A stretch of DNA of 64,000 bases from the NCBI RefSeq assembly GCF_901538265.1, contig NZ_LR593886.1, forward strand, positions 8,081,738 through 8,145,737, in the 5' to 3' direction. The notes beneath the pieces were generated by a model, which searched no databases, was not told where the DNA came from, and saw only the letters and a list, made by a program, of their open reading frames with translations. Position 1 is the first letter of the stretch; each line of letters opens with the position of its first letter. Below are positions 25,780 to 35,070 of this stretch, piece by piece. Source of the stretch: Gemmata massiliana (GTDB lineage Bacteria > Planctomycetota > Planctomycetia > Gemmatales > Gemmataceae). Both the position numbers and the translations under genes were made by a program.

Positions 25780-26154
25780 TTACCCCGGGTTCGCGGAAAC
25801 GGCCAGAGGATCGGACGAGAGCGGAGCGCTCGCGACCGTTTGAGCGACCCGGGCTTCCAGCGCGCGGTACAGGCGAATCGCTTCTTGGCCGTGCGGGGTG
25901 ACAGTTGCCCCGCCACCACCCGCGCCGCCGGTACTGGACTCGACGAGGGCGACGCCCGCGGCTTCGTTCATGTCTTGAACGAGGGTCCAGGCCCGCCGGT
26001 AGGACATCTGCATCTTTTTGGCGGCGGCCGAGATGCTCTGTTCGCGTGTGATGTGTTCGAGGAGTTCGACGCGCCCCGGCCCCAGAACTTTGCGGCCGTC
26101 GCGCTCGACCCAAACGCGGGTCTTTAAGCTCCAACGAGATTTGCCAGCGGGCAT
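25780..26154 (-). CDS. ModE-type winged-helix DNA-binding protein without TOBE domain
   Basis: 124 residues. LLEHITREQSISAAAKKMQMSYRRAW matches the ModE/LysR-type helix-turn-helix with the conserved SYRRAW recognition helix, then a Gly-rich wing and a C-terminal helix. ModE normally has molybdate-binding TOBE domains after this part; none is present. The ATG at 26154 follows GAGGGTTGAGC, so the longer form to 26196 is rejected. Such short proteins may regulate molybdate or other oxyanion genes. No mod transport gene is near; the target is unknown. Confidence 0.8.
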   Translation of the reverse strand: MPAGKSRWSLKTRVWVERDGRKVLGPGRVELLEHITREQSISAAAKKMQMSYRRAWTLVQDMNEAAGVALVESSTGGAGGGGATVTPHGQEAIRLYRALEARVAQTVASAPLSSDPLAVSANPG

Positions 26155-26272
26155 GCTCAACCCTCGGAAATTCGTGACGATTGTCCCGCCTGTCATCGTA
26201 CATGCGGGGCACCACTACGGGTCCGTGGGACGCGGCCGTTGCAGTAAAAGTAACCAAGCTCGGAGGTGCCAC

Positions 26273-26659
26273 ATGATGGTGCGAAGTCTGTTTGTCGTTG
26301 CGCTTGTTTCTCTTGGTGCGTTCGCCGCGGACGAGCCGAAGCCGCTCGGCCCGGTCGACGCGCGCAAACACGTAGGGAAGGAAATCACCGTCAAAATGAA
26401 GGTAAAGTCGGCCAAGGACCGGCTCGAAAAGCGCGGCGAGATCTACCTCGACGCCGAAGACGACTTCAAGGACGAGAAAAACTTCGCGGTCGTCATCACC
26501 CGAAAGGGAGCGGAGAGTTTGAAGGGCGCGGGCATCACGGACCCCGCCGATCACTTCAAGGACAAAACGATTACCGCCAAAGGGACCGTGAAAGAAGTCG
26601 ACGGGGTGCCGCGGATCGAGGTCGACGAAGCGAAGCAGATCGCCGCCGAGAAGCCCTGA
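26273..26659 (+). CDS. secreted OB-like small protein
   Basis: 128 residues. Signal peptide MMVRSLFVVALVSLGAFA; mature sequence KHVGKEITVKMKVKSAKD, GEIYLDAEDDFKDEKNFAVV and the late strand KTITAKGTVKEVDGVPRIEV, a pattern of five strands seen in small OB-fold exported proteins. CGGAGG precedes the ATG. Isolated between the divergent ModE-type gene and convergent YeiH operon. The role is unknown. Confidence 0.75.
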   Translation: MMVRSLFVVALVSLGAFAADEPKPLGPVDARKHVGKEITVKMKVKSAKDRLEKRGEIYLDAEDDFKDEKNFAVVITRKGAESLKGAGITDPADHFKDKTITAKGTVKEVDGVPRIEVDEAKQIAAEKP

Positions 26660-26674
26660 CCCGCGGACCGGTTC

Positions 26675-26857
26675 TCAATTCGAGCCGACGGGGAAATACG
26701 TTCGGCTCACCCACAGCAACAACCCGAGCAAAACCGCGCCGAGGGCCAAACTTCCGCCGATCAGCCACTTCTCGGCGGGTAGCAGCGGTTCGGCTTCGAC
26801 TTGAGCCAGTTCGCGGGCCATCTCCGCGTCGGTCGGAGGGACGTTCGGCTTTTCCAT
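26675..26857 (-). CDS. 60-aa single-pass membrane protein
   Basis: A cytoplasmic-looking acidic N-terminus (MARELAQVEAEPLLPAEKW) and one helix (LIGGSLALGAVLLGLLLWV). It starts one base after the UPF0324 stop and has GGAGG within that gene's end, so it is co-translated with it. It could be an accessory subunit of the transporter. Confidence 0.65.
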   Translation of the reverse strand: MEKPNVPPTDAEMARELAQVEAEPLLPAEKWLIGGSLALGAVLLGLLLWVSRTYFPVGSN

Positions 26858-26858
26858 T

Positions 26859-28274
26859 TCACTTTCCTCCCGCTGGTACTCCGTGAAAGAACAGCCACGA
26901 GATCGCCAGACCGATCCAGATCACGAACCCGAACAGGCTCACCACGTACACCAGCGCGAGGCGCCCCAATCCTTCGGCCCAGAGCCGGCGCACGTTCGTC
27001 GCCAGCCCGATGCTGAAGAACGTCAGCACGAAAAACAACCGGCGGAACACGTCGGCCTGATCGGTTCCGCGTTTCAAGTCGCCGATCACACCCGGGTCCG
27101 ACACGCCGATCGCGAAGAACGTGCCGAACGTCACCGCGTAGCCGAAGACAAACTTGGGGAACCGCTCCCAGATCTCGCGGAGCGGAAGCCCCCCGCCCGG
27201 GCGCTTGTCGATCTTCCACGACCAGATCACGGACAGAACCAGTGCCCAGATCCCGATGAACACGTCGATAAACACCTTCACCGTCGTGGTTGTCAGCGCC
27301 ATCCACTTCCGGGCCGGGTCTTTTTCGTCGGGGTAATAGAGCCCGGCCGTGATCTCTCCGCTAGAGAACGCGGCCCCGTCCGTTTTCACGGCCAGCCCCA
27401 TCCACCCGGCGGCAACCATTGGTTCGTCGGGCAGGATCACGTGTGCGAGTTTCGGGAGGACCAGCATCTCGAAGACCGCGAACACGACGACCAGCGACGA
27501 CACCATGACCGGCACCACCGGCCGGGCGCGGATCGCGGCCCCCGTGGTGATGGCCGCGGTGACACCGCAGATCGAGATGCCCGAAGCGAGGGGGGCGGCC
27601 CACTCGCGGCTGAACCCGAACGCCTTGCGCGCGATCAGGTACACCAGCGCCCAGTAGACGAGGTACGCCTCGATGATGGCCGCCAGCCCGCGGAACAGGA
27701 TCGCGGTGGCTCGGCCCGATTCTTCGGCCGCTTTCGCCCCGAGAACCGCACCGTAGATCACGATGCCGACCTTGATAAACAGTTCCGAACGGGCCGCGTC
27801 CTTGAACCAGGCGCCCCCGCGTGGGAAGAGGTTCCCGATGAGCAACCCGCCGACCAGCGCGAGCAGGTATCCGGCCTCTCCGGTCAGGCCCAGCGCCCAA
27901 CCGACGCCCGACGGAAGTTTGTTCGGGTTGGCCGCGATGTAGGCGTTGTGCCCGGCCACCCAGCAGAGGAACGCGAGCAAGAACAGCACAGCAAACCGGA
28001 CGGCGAAGCGCGCCGGGCTGGTGCGCAGGAACACCGCGCCGGCGGACAGCACGCCGAGCAGAAACACAAAGGTGACCGCGAAGGCGCCGATCCCGCTCAG
28101 CCCCGCGAACGCAGAAGACGACGGGGCGAGTGCCTTCGCGGGGTCGGCCCACTCCTTCACGGCCACCGACCAGCCGAGCAGGTTCGCCCCGGTGAGCGTG
28201 GCCAAGCTGAGGCCGATAAGAAGCACGCCGATCAGAACAGCGAGAACGTCTTCCGAACGGAACCACGATTTCAT
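26859..28274 (-). CDS. UPF0324 / YeiH-type putative sulfate exporter
   Basis: 471 residues with about 11-12 transmembrane helices. Family signatures include GYLLALVGGLLIGN, KVGIVIYGAVLGAK, SGISICGVTAAITTGAAI (the conserved SICG-AA loop) and the late GVSDPGVIGDLKRG followed by SIGLATNVRRL. The family is annotated as putative sulfate exporters, based on limited evidence. It follows the halogenase-like gene by 36 bases and precedes the 60-aa protein, so it belongs to the MarR operon. Here the protein is about 100 residues longer than YeiH, with extra helices at the N-terminus and an insertion around residue 320. Confidence 0.85.
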   Translation of the reverse strand: MKSWFRSEDVLAVLIGVLLIGLSLATLTGANLLGWSVAVKEWADPAKALAPSSSAFAGLSGIGAFAVTFVFLLGVLSAGAVFLRTSPARFAVRFAVLFLLAFLCWVAGHNAYIAANPNKLPSGVGWALGLTGEAGYLLALVGGLLIGNLFPRGGAWFKDAARSELFIKVGIVIYGAVLGAKAAEESGRATAILFRGLAAIIEAYLVYWALVYLIARKAFGFSREWAAPLASGISICGVTAAITTGAAIRARPVVPVMVSSLVVVFAVFEMLVLPKLAHVILPDEPMVAAGWMGLAVKTDGAAFSSGEITAGLYYPDEKDPARKWMALTTTTVKVFIDVFIGIWALVLSVIWSWKIDKRPGGGLPLREIWERFPKFVFGYAVTFGTFFAIGVSDPGVIGDLKRGTDQADVFRRLFFVLTFFSIGLATNVRRLWAEGLGRLALVYVVSLFGFVIWIGLAISWLFFHGVPAGGK

Positions 28275-28310
28275 GAGTCGGCGCCTTGGGGAGAGGGACC
28301 GCGTCGGGCC

Positions 28311-29624
28311 TTAACGCATCGGGTCTTCGGGCAGGTACAGTTCATTCACCTTATTAACGTCGTCGGGCGGGGTACCGTCCTTCCACGTCGGAATGGCCGT
28401 CTTGTCCGGCGGGTAGAGCGACTCCAGCGGCCCCCACACCTCGTCCACGTGATCATCGAACAGGTCGCCGATGAGCAAGTCGGTCACCTTCCCCTTCAGG
28501 TGCGGGTACGTCTTCACGAACCGCCCGAAACTGAACCCGTCGTAGTACTCGCACACGAGCCGGCGCATCCGGTCCACGCCCTTGTTGAACCTCTCCCCCC
28601 AGCGGCCCAACTGAGTGGCCGAGGTGTCACCCGCAGCCAGCCCGTCAGCAATCGCATCCGCGGCCAGTTCACCCGACTTCAGCGCCAGGAGTACCCCGGA
28701 GGAGTACAGCGGGTCGAGAAACCCGAACGCGTCCCCGATCAACACCCACCCGTCGCCGGCCACCTTCGACGAGCGGTAGGAGTAATCCTTCGTCGCGTAG
28801 TACCCGCCGCGGCGCTGGCCCGTGGAAAGCCGCTTGATGACCTCCGGACAAGCGTCCTTCTCCTCGTTGAACACCTGTTCGTGGCCCCCACGTCCCTTGA
28901 ACAGGTAGTCGAACGGGGCCACCACGCCGATGCTCACCGTGTTGTCGTGCTGAGGGATGTACCACCACCACCCCTGCTTGTTGGGCGTCTGGATCACGAC
29001 CGTCGCGCCCTCGTCCTTGCCGGCGTCGCGGTACGCGCCCTCCCAGTAGGTCCAGATGGCTCCCTTGTTGAGTATCGGATCCCACAACCGCAACTTGAAC
29101 TTGTTCTGGAGCATCGTGCTCTGCCCGCTGGCATCCACCACCACCTTCGCCCGGACCTCTTCCGATCCGCCGCCCTCCTTTTGAACCTTCACCCCGACCG
29201 CACGGTCACCCTCGAACAGCACTTCCAGCACGCGCGCGGGCTGGCGCACGTCGACCCCGTGCTCGCGCGCGTTGTCGAGCATCATGGTGTCGAATTCGCT
29301 GCGGATCACCTGCCACGTCTGCGACCGCTCGCCCGGTTTGTTCTCGTCGAAATAGAACGGGGCCGACAGCTTCCCCTGAGCGTTCACGAACTGCACGCTG
29401 TACTTCTTGACGAACGCGCTGGCCTTCATCTTGGGCAGCATGTTGAGCCGCTTGAACACCCAGTACGTCTCGGGGATCAGCGACTCGCCGATGTGGAACC
29501 GCGGGAACGTGTCGCGTTCGTACAGCCGGACCTTGGCGCCCCGCTGGGCGAGCAGGGTCGAAACCGTGCTACCGGCCGGGCCGCCGCCGATCACAATGAC
29601 GTCGAGCGTGCTATCGGTGCTCAT
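28311..29624 (-). CDS. FAD-dependent halogenase-like oxidoreductase
   Basis: 437 residues. GGGPAG at 13-18 is the FAD-binding loop, GESLIP at 46-51 and WWWYIP at 219-224 match the WxWxIP motif of flavin-dependent halogenases, and GDAFGFLDPLYSSGVLLA is the second flavin motif. Geranylgeranyl reductases share the first and last motifs but not WxWxIP. Closest type by motif is the CmlS/CndH class, which halogenates alkyl or carrier-bound substrates. No PKS or NRPS genes are in the window. Actual halogenase activity is not proven: many homologues are plain oxidoreductases. Located downstream of MarR in one operon. Confidence 0.8.
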   Translation of the reverse strand: MSTDSTLDVIVIGGGPAGSTVSTLLAQRGAKVRLYERDTFPRFHIGESLIPETYWVFKRLNMLPKMKASAFVKKYSVQFVNAQGKLSAPFYFDENKPGERSQTWQVIRSEFDTMMLDNAREHGVDVRQPARVLEVLFEGDRAVGVKVQKEGGGSEEVRAKVVVDASGQSTMLQNKFKLRLWDPILNKGAIWTYWEGAYRDAGKDEGATVVIQTPNKQGWWWYIPQHDNTVSIGVVAPFDYLFKGRGGHEQVFNEEKDACPEVIKRLSTGQRRGGYYATKDYSYRSSKVAGDGWVLIGDAFGFLDPLYSSGVLLALKSGELAADAIADGLAAGDTSATQLGRWGERFNKGVDRMRRLVCEYYDGFSFGRFVKTYPHLKGKVTDLLIGDLFDDHVDEVWGPLESLYPPDKTAIPTWKDGTPPDDVNKVNELYLPEDPMR

Positions 29625-29648
29625 ATCGGGCTCCGAAGAGTAATTGGG

Positions 29649-30128
29649 TTACCGCCAACTGCTGTCGGCGTCCTCGTGAGGCAGCCGAGCGGTGCGGAGG
29701 AGGTCGGTCAAGTCGTGGAGCTGCGTGCGGGTCAGGTGGCCGAGCTGCCGGGAGTGGCACTCCCGCAGCGGCTCCTGGAGTTCGTCGAGAAGGGCGATCC
29801 CGGCTGCGGTGATCCCAACGCGAACCTCGCGGCGGTTCGTGGCCGGACGGTGGCGCTCGATCAGTTGGCGCTCGGCCAGTTTGTCGAGCAAGCGGGTGGT
29901 GTCGGGCGCGCGGGACACGAGCCGGGTGCTCAGGTCCAGCGTGCGGAGCGTGTCCGGGCTGGCCCGGAGCAACCGCAGCGCGTTGTACTGCTGGGGCGTC
30001 AGGTCGTACCGGGCGAACAGTTCCTCTTCCATCGCACGCAGGCGGTCGAACGTCCGCCACAAGCCAAGGAACGCCTCCTGCTCGGGGGAATCGAATCGGC
30101 GCTGGGGCGGAACAGTGCGACTAGCCAT
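29649..30128 (-). CDS. MarR-family transcriptional regulator
   Basis: 159 residues. Winged helix: DLTPQQYNALRLLRASPDTL, then LSTRLVSRAPDTTRLLDKLAERQLIER and the wing RREVRVGITAAG. MarR proteins are dimeric repressors that release DNA on binding small phenolics or oxidants. It is the first gene of the operon with halogenase-like, UPF0324 and 60-aa genes. A perfect inverted repeat at 30155-30170 lies 27 bases upstream of the ATG, consistent with autoregulation. Confidence 0.88.
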   Translation of the reverse strand: MASRTVPPQRRFDSPEQEAFLGLWRTFDRLRAMEEELFARYDLTPQQYNALRLLRASPDTLRTLDLSTRLVSRAPDTTRLLDKLAERQLIERHRPATNRREVRVGITAAGIALLDELQEPLRECHSRQLGHLTRTQLHDLTDLLRTARLPHEDADSSWR

Positions 30129-30154
30129 GCGGTCACAATACCGGTTCGGACGAA

Positions 30155-30170
30155 AGTTGTCCAAACAACT
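30155..30170. promoter_or_regulatory. candidate MarR operator
   Basis: AGTTGTCCAAACAACT is a perfect inverted repeat (6-base arms, 4-base spacer) immediately upstream of the MarR start. Size and position fit MarR-family operators. Binding is inferred. Confidence 0.5.
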
Positions 30171-30280
30171 ATTCTCGCCGGTTGCACGGATCTATCACCG
30201 CGTGCGCGAAAAAACGATTTCGTGATGAAGTGAGTGGCGGTGCGAAGCGCGACCGGATCGTGCTTCGCACCGACGCTCGG

Positions 30281-31042
30281 TCACTCTTTTCGGCCGGAGA
30301 TGATCACGACCGGGAACGCGAAGTGAAGCCCGTCAGCTTGTCGCGATGCTCCGACTCCCAGCTTGTTCACACCGATGTCAGCGGCGATCGCGGCGCGGAA
30401 CGCATCGGCCCCACCCGGGTCGGGGAACGATCGGGTGAGCAGCTCATCGACCCGAACCGGATACTTGTAGAACTCGCGGCGAACGTCCTTGAGTCCCGCG
30501 AATAGAGGTTCCAGTTCACTCAGTTGCAGGGCGTGCGTGTGGGACGGGTCGCGCCACTGTTCCAGTTGGTCATAGGCCACGGCTTGTTCCGGGGTGTTCG
30601 TGAATACGTCCGCAACGGTGACACGGCCACCCGGTTTGCACACCCGAACCATCGCCACGAACACGCCGGCTGGATCAGTGAAGTGGTGGAACGAGTATCG
30701 GGTGACGACACGGGAGAACGAGTTGTCCGCAAACGGGAGCGGTTGAGCGTCGCCCACGGCCCAGGTCAGGTTGTTGAGGCCGAGGGACTTCTGGCGCGCA
30801 CGCGATTGATCGATCATGGCCGGGGTGAGATCGATTCCGGTCACGTGCCGAGCGACTTTCGCGACTTCGCAGGCAACAAGCCCCGGGCCGCAAGCCACAT
30901 CGAGCACCTCGTCGTCTGCCCCGATCCCCGCCGTGTCGATCAAAAGCCGGTGAATCTCCGAGTCGTCTCGGGCGTGCATCTCCGAGAACGGCGCCGCCTG
31001 CCGGCTAAATTGGTCCAGAATCAACCGCCTCTGCTCGTCCAT
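30281..31042 (-). CDS. class I SAM-dependent methyltransferase
   Basis: 253 residues. Motif I VLDVACGPGLVACEVAK, VTGIDLTPAMIDQ, the post-motif TWAVGDAQPLPFADNSF and RVCKPGGRVTVADV identify a UbiE/COQ5-like methyltransferase. The ATG at 31042 has GGAGGCAAT before it, so upstream in-frame sequence is not included. A small-molecule substrate is likely but unknown. Same strand as the MarR operon, separated by about 150 bases, so probably its own transcript. Confidence 0.85.
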   Translation of the reverse strand: MDEQRRLILDQFSRQAAPFSEMHARDDSEIHRLLIDTAGIGADDEVLDVACGPGLVACEVAKVARHVTGIDLTPAMIDQSRARQKSLGLNNLTWAVGDAQPLPFADNSFSRVVTRYSFHHFTDPAGVFVAMVRVCKPGGRVTVADVFTNTPEQAVAYDQLEQWRDPSHTHALQLSELEPLFAGLKDVRREFYKYPVRVDELLTRSFPDPGGADAFRAAIAADIGVNKLGVGASRQADGLHFAFPVVIISGRKE

Positions 31043-31373
31043 ATTGCCTCCATTGGGAACACATCCCAGAGAGAGGATTGTACCGTCGGGTTCGCGCTCG
31101 ACTGATTCGCGATTGTTATTGACGCAAATCCTCATTGCGTAATCGTTTTTCATTCATTTGGGATGCCGCACCGGGGCAGTCTAAGTGCGCACCGCGTTTC
31201 CATTGCTGGTCGTTGACGAACCAATCTGGTCGAATAGAGTACAGGAAACTATTGAGATCAATTCTCAATAGATGCCGAGCACGCTCCGCACCGCACGCGA
31301 CGCGCCCTGAATCCTACCGGCGCATTCCTGCCAGCAACGCGGCTCTCCACACGCACCCAACGGAGATCGGCTC
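31043..31373. other. gene-free region between divergent genes
   Basis: 330 bases between the methyltransferase and DUF1559 copy 2. It is presumably the promoter region for both, but I see no clear boxes, repeat or RNA structure. Confidence 0.4.
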
Positions 31374-32282
31374 ATGCGCCGCGGGAATCGTCGCGCCTTT
31401 ACGCTCATTGAACTGCTCGTGGTGATCGCGATCATTGCGATCTTGATCGGACTGCTGTTGCCCGCGGTACAGAAAGTGCGCGAGGCCGCAGCTCGGATGA
31501 AGTGCAGCAATAACCTCAAGCAACTGTCGCTCTCGTTCCACAACTACGAGAGCGCCCACGGCGGGTTGCCGCCGTCGCAGTTCAGCCCGCCGTTCACCGG
31601 GTGGGGCAGCATCACGCTGCCGTACATCGAACAAGGGAACGTGGCCGCGATCTACCGGACGGACCTCGACTTCTACGCGCCCGAAAACCAGACCGCGGTC
31701 AACACGCGGATTGATACCCACATCTGCCCCTCGACGCCCTCGTCCGATCGCCTCTTGAAGCCCATTGGCAACGTCTCGTTCACGGACCGCACCGGGCAGG
31801 CGGGCGATTACTACGTTCCGCGGTCTTACAAGACCTCGGCCGCAGCCACCGAGGAGTTCGTCGGCGCGATCAGTTACCTGAAGGACGTGCGTACTCGGTT
31901 CCTGGAAGTCACCGACGGGACGTCCAACACCATGCTCCTGTACGAGAGCGCCGGGATGCCCGTCACCTACCGCAAGCGAGCGCCTGTGGCATGCGCCAAC
32001 ACCACGAACCCGGCCAACTGCAACCGTCACTGGTTCGCCGCGTGGTCGTCGTTCCACAGTAGCCGGATCTACTCGTGGACGTTCGATGGTGTGAACAGCG
32101 GTGGGCCGTGCGTGGTGAACTGCACCAACGATCTGGCCTACGGGATCTACTCGTTCCACACCGGCGGGGCGAACTTCGGACTGTGCGACGGATCGGTTCG
32201 GTTCGTGTCGGAGAATGTGACCCCGGAAGTGATTAAGTCTTTCGTGAGCCGGGCCGGTGGAGAGGTATTCAACTTGGAGTGA
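31374..32282 (+). CDS. DUF1559 pilin-like protein (copy 2)
   Basis: 302 residues. Leader [39 protein letters not shown], a central [12 protein letters not shown] segment and the C-terminal [17 protein letters not shown]. The body has cysteine pairs ([26 protein letters not shown]) that copy 1 lacks, so disulfides may stabilise it. First gene of a three-gene group with a carbohydrate-binding-like lipoprotein and a Vgb-like propeller. Probably surface displayed. Confidence 0.95.
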   Translation: MRRGNRRAFTLIELLVVIAIIAILIGLLLPAVQKVREAAARMKCSNNLKQLSLSFHNYESAHGGLPPSQFSPPFTGWGSITLPYIEQGNVAAIYRTDLDFYAPENQTAVNTRIDTHICPSTPSSDRLLKPIGNVSFTDRTGQAGDYYVPRSYKTSAAATEEFVGAISYLKDVRTRFLEVTDGTSNTMLLYESAGMPVTYRKRAPVACANTTNPANCNRHWFAAWSSFHSSRIYSWTFDGVNSGGPCVVNCTNDLAYGIYSFHTGGANFGLCDGSVRFVSENVTPEVIKSFVSRAGGEVFNLE

Positions 32283-32325
32283 GGCAGGCGCGATCCGGTA
32301 CGAATCCCTCCACCCTGGGTCACCC

Positions 32326-32751
32326 ATGCATACTGCACGATCTGTTTTTTGGACTGTGGCGTTCGTCACCCTGGTTGCGATTACCGGGTGCGAGAAACCG
32401 AAACGTTACACCCCGGTTCACCTGGTCCCGGTGCGCGGAAAGGTATTCACGGACGGGAACCCGGCGGCCGGGGCCACCGTTCGGTTCCACCCGCGGAACG
32501 CGACCCCGGGCGCTCTAACGCCGGTTGCCAAGACCGGCCCGGACGGGTCATTCGAGCTGACGACCTACGAGAACCAGGACGGCGCCCCGCCCGGCGAATA
32601 CGACGTGACGCTGCGCCTCGATGAACCGACCGGCCGCGACGCGGAGATGGTGGACCGGTTCCGCGGGCGGTTCGCTGACCCGAAGAAACCGGCGTGGCAG
32701 GTCCGCATCGAGGACCGATCGACCGAACTGGACCCGTTTATCGCAAAATGA
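32326..32751 (+). CDS. lipoprotein with transthyretin/CarboxypepD_reg-like domain
   Basis: 141 residues. Lipobox VTLVAITGC, then VRGKVFTDGNPAAGATVRFH, TGPDGSFELTTYENQDGAPPG and a closing YDVTLRL strand: the pattern of a seven-strand Ig-like carboxypeptidase-regulatory domain, common in planctomycete lipoproteins encoded after DUF1559 genes. Its TGA overlaps the next start (ATGA), so translation is coupled to the Vgb-like gene. Confidence 0.8.
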   Translation: MHTARSVFWTVAFVTLVAITGCEKPKRYTPVHLVPVRGKVFTDGNPAAGATVRFHPRNATPGALTPVAKTGPDGSFELTTYENQDGAPPGEYDVTLRLDEPTGRDAEMVDRFRGRFADPKKPAWQVRIEDRSTELDPFIAK

Positions 32752-33755
32752 AAGGCACGATCATGATAGCGCGATTCATTCTGGCTGTGCTGGTATCGGG
32801 TGCGGTTTTGGTTCCCACAAGGGCTGCTGAGCCGATCGTCGAGCATGCGCTTCCCGGCACGGGCCAGCGCCCACAGGCGATCGTGGTCGGGCCCGACGGA
32901 AACGTGTGGGTGACCGAGGTGCTCAAACGACAAATCATCCGCATCACCCCGAAGGGGGATGCGACCGCGTTTGCGGTTCCCGGGAAGGATGTTGGTGTCC
33001 TCCAGGGATTGGCCGTGGGGCCAGATGGCAATCTGTGGTTCACCTCGCGCGAGGAGAACGCGATTCGCCGGATCACGCTAAAGGGGGAGTTCGACAGCAC
33101 GTTCCCGATCCCCTCGAAGGCGGTAGTCGAGAACAAGGTGACGAAGGGCACATGGCCCCGCGGGATCACGGCCGGTCCGGACGGAAACTTGTGGTTCGCG
33201 GAGATGACCGGAAACAAGATCGGCCGGATCACCCCGAAGGGCGAAATTACCGAGTACCCGGTTCCGACCGACGACGCGCAGCCCTACGGGGTCGTGACCG
33301 GTCCGGACAAGATGATCTGGTTCACCGAGAGCGCAACCGGAAAGATCGGGCGACTCAATCCGAAGACCGGGAAAATCGAAGAGTTCCGCTTGGCTGATTC
33401 CAAGGCCCGACCGCGCGACATTACGAACGGTCCGGATGGTAATTTGTGGTTCTCTGAGAACGGCGCCGATCGAATCAGCCGGATCACCCCGAAGGGTGAA
33501 GTGTCCGGATTCGAGTTGCCCAAAGGAACACAGCCGATCGGCATCGCGACGGGCGGCGACGGGAACGTGTGGTTCACCGCGTTCAAGACGCACAAGATCG
33601 GGCGCATCACACCGGCCGGGAAGCTATCGTGGTTCGACCTGAAGACCGAAAACGCTCAGCCGTTCGGTATGACGGCCGGTCCGGACGGGACCGTGTGGTT
33701 CACGGAGCAGGCCAACCGGGTCGGGCAGATCGACACGAAGAACGCGGGCAAATAG
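32748..33755 (+). CDS. secreted Vgb-like (virginiamycin B lyase family) beta-propeller
   Basis: 335 residues. Signal peptide ([20 protein letters not shown]), then seven repeats of about 42 residues with the core [10 protein letters not shown] (also [30 protein letters not shown]) and RITPKGE blade ends. Vgb lyases linearise streptogramins, but most homologues are uncharacterised propellers, so antibiotic resistance should not be assumed. The ATG at 32748 overlaps the preceding stop; a second ATG at 32763 is possible. Followed by a strong terminator. Confidence 0.85.
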   Translation: MKGTIMIARFILAVLVSGAVLVPTRAAEPIVEHALPGTGQRPQAIVVGPDGNVWVTEVLKRQIIRITPKGDATAFAVPGKDVGVLQGLAVGPDGNLWFTSREENAIRRITLKGEFDSTFPIPSKAVVENKVTKGTWPRGITAGPDGNLWFAEMTGNKIGRITPKGEITEYPVPTDDAQPYGVVTGPDKMIWFTESATGKIGRLNPKTGKIEEFRLADSKARPRDITNGPDGNLWFSENGADRISRITPKGEVSGFELPKGTQPIGIATGGDGNVWFTAFKTHKIGRITPAGKLSWFDLKTENAQPFGMTAGPDGTVWFTEQANRVGQIDTKNAGK

Positions 33756-33765
33756 TTCTGAAACG

Positions 33766-33789
33766 CGCGCGGGTCAATTGACCCGCGCG
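33766..33789. terminator. perfect 24-base palindrome after the Vgb-like gene
   Basis: CGCGCGGGTCAA and TTGACCCGCGCG form 12-base arms with no spacer, starting ten bases after the Vgb-like stop. Likely a terminator for the three-gene DUF1559 group. Confidence 0.65.
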
Positions 33790-33940
33790 TGCCGATTCGC
33801 ACCTCAATTTGCTGTCACCTCGCAGTCGTTCACAAGCCCGATGCTCGCTGACTCTCCCGAGTTGCGTAACACGACACACGAGTCCGCGGTATCTCCCTCG
33901 GGAGCAATATGCGCCGGAAGTCGCTCCCCCGAGGAGCATT

Positions 33941-34939
33941 ATGAACCCCCTGTCCCAAATTCCGTTCTCGGTCCTCGATCTCTCGCCGATTCGCCGCGGC
34001 GGAACGGCCGCCGAGTCCTTTCGCAACACGCTCGCCCTGGCGCAGCACGTCGAGCGCTGGGGTTACCAACGGTACTGGGTGGCCGAGCACCACGGCATCC
34101 CGGGTGTGGCCAGCGCCGCTACTGCGGTTCTGATTGGGCAAATCGCAACTTGTACCGCGTCGATCCGCGTCGGATCCGGGGGCATTATGCTCCCGAATCA
34201 CGCGCCACTGGTGATTGCCGAGCAGTTCGGGACACTCGTATCCTTGTTCCCGGGGCGCATTGACCTCGGGTTGGGGCGCGCACCCGGTGGCGACCACCGA
34301 ACGGCCCGTGCGCTGCGCCGGAACTTCGGCAGCGACACGTTTCCGCAAGACCTGGAAGAACTGCGCGGGTACTTCCGGCCCGGCGGTCCCGGGAACGGCG
34401 TTCACGCAGTCCCCGGCGAGGGGTTGGACGTGCCGGTCTGGTTGCTCGGGTCGAGCGATTTCTCCGCCCGGCTCGCCGCACGACTCGGGCTGCCGTTCGC
34501 GTTCGCTTCGCACTTCGCCCCGGACTACCTCCACGAAGCTCTGGCCCTCTACCGGCGGCACTTCGAGCCTTCTGCGGCACTGACTAAACCGCTGGTCATG
34601 GTCGGCGTCAATGCAGTCGCGGCGGACACACACAACGAGGCTCACCGGCTGTTCACGTCGGTTCAGCAGGCGTTCTTGAACCTGGTTCGCGGAACACCCG
34701 GGCTACTCCCACCCCCGGTCGAGTCGATGGACGGCCTGTGGTCGCCGATCGAACGGGCGCACGTTGAGCGCATGACATTGTGCTCCGCAGTCGGTTCCCC
34801 GGATGTGGTGCAACGCGGGCTGGAAGCAATTGCCGAATCGACTGGGGCGGATGAACTGATCGTGACGGGACAAATCTACGACCACACCGCCCGATTGCGA
34901 TCGTTCGAGTTGGTCGCGGAAATGCAACGCGAGAAATAG
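33941..34939 (+). CDS. luciferase-like (LLM class) flavin-dependent monooxygenase
   Basis: 332 residues. Signatures are [40 protein letters not shown] and [16 protein letters not shown], the MsnO8/YhbW-like branch of the LLM family, then [20 protein letters not shown]. These enzymes use reduced FMN to oxidise small organic molecules. GAGGAG is ten bases before the ATG. No flavin reductase gene nearby; substrate unknown. Confidence 0.9.
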   Translation: MNPLSQIPFSVLDLSPIRRGGTAAESFRNTLALAQHVERWGYQRYWVAEHHGIPGVASAATAVLIGQIATCTASIRVGSGGIMLPNHAPLVIAEQFGTLVSLFPGRIDLGLGRAPGGDHRTARALRRNFGSDTFPQDLEELRGYFRPGGPGNGVHAVPGEGLDVPVWLLGSSDFSARLAARLGLPFAFASHFAPDYLHEALALYRRHFEPSAALTKPLVMVGVNAVAADTHNEAHRLFTSVQQAFLNLVRGTPGLLPPPVESMDGLWSPIERAHVERMTLCSAVGSPDVVQRGLEAIAESTGADELIVTGQIYDHTARLRSFELVAEMQREK

Positions 34940-35070
34940 CCAACGAACTGGCGCAGGCAAGTCGCGTAGTTCCCACTCTCGAGGACGTGTAAGCACACGC
35001 GCGAACCTCAGTGATGTGATGCGTGTCTGCATCGGATCGTTCATTTCGCCCAACTCGCACGGTAACAAGT

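Noticed and set aside
26883..30233. A 1116-codon open frame on the plus strand
   Set aside because: It is antisense to four well-supported genes (60-aa protein, UPF0324, halogenase-like, MarR) and its product is Arg/His/Pro-rich without domains, as expected for a high-GC shadow frame.
32748..33755. Virginiamycin resistance by the Vgb-like gene
   Set aside because: The propeller repeats match the family, but most homologues are not antibiotic lyases and the protein is secreted and coupled to DUF1559-type genes, so a resistance claim is not justified.
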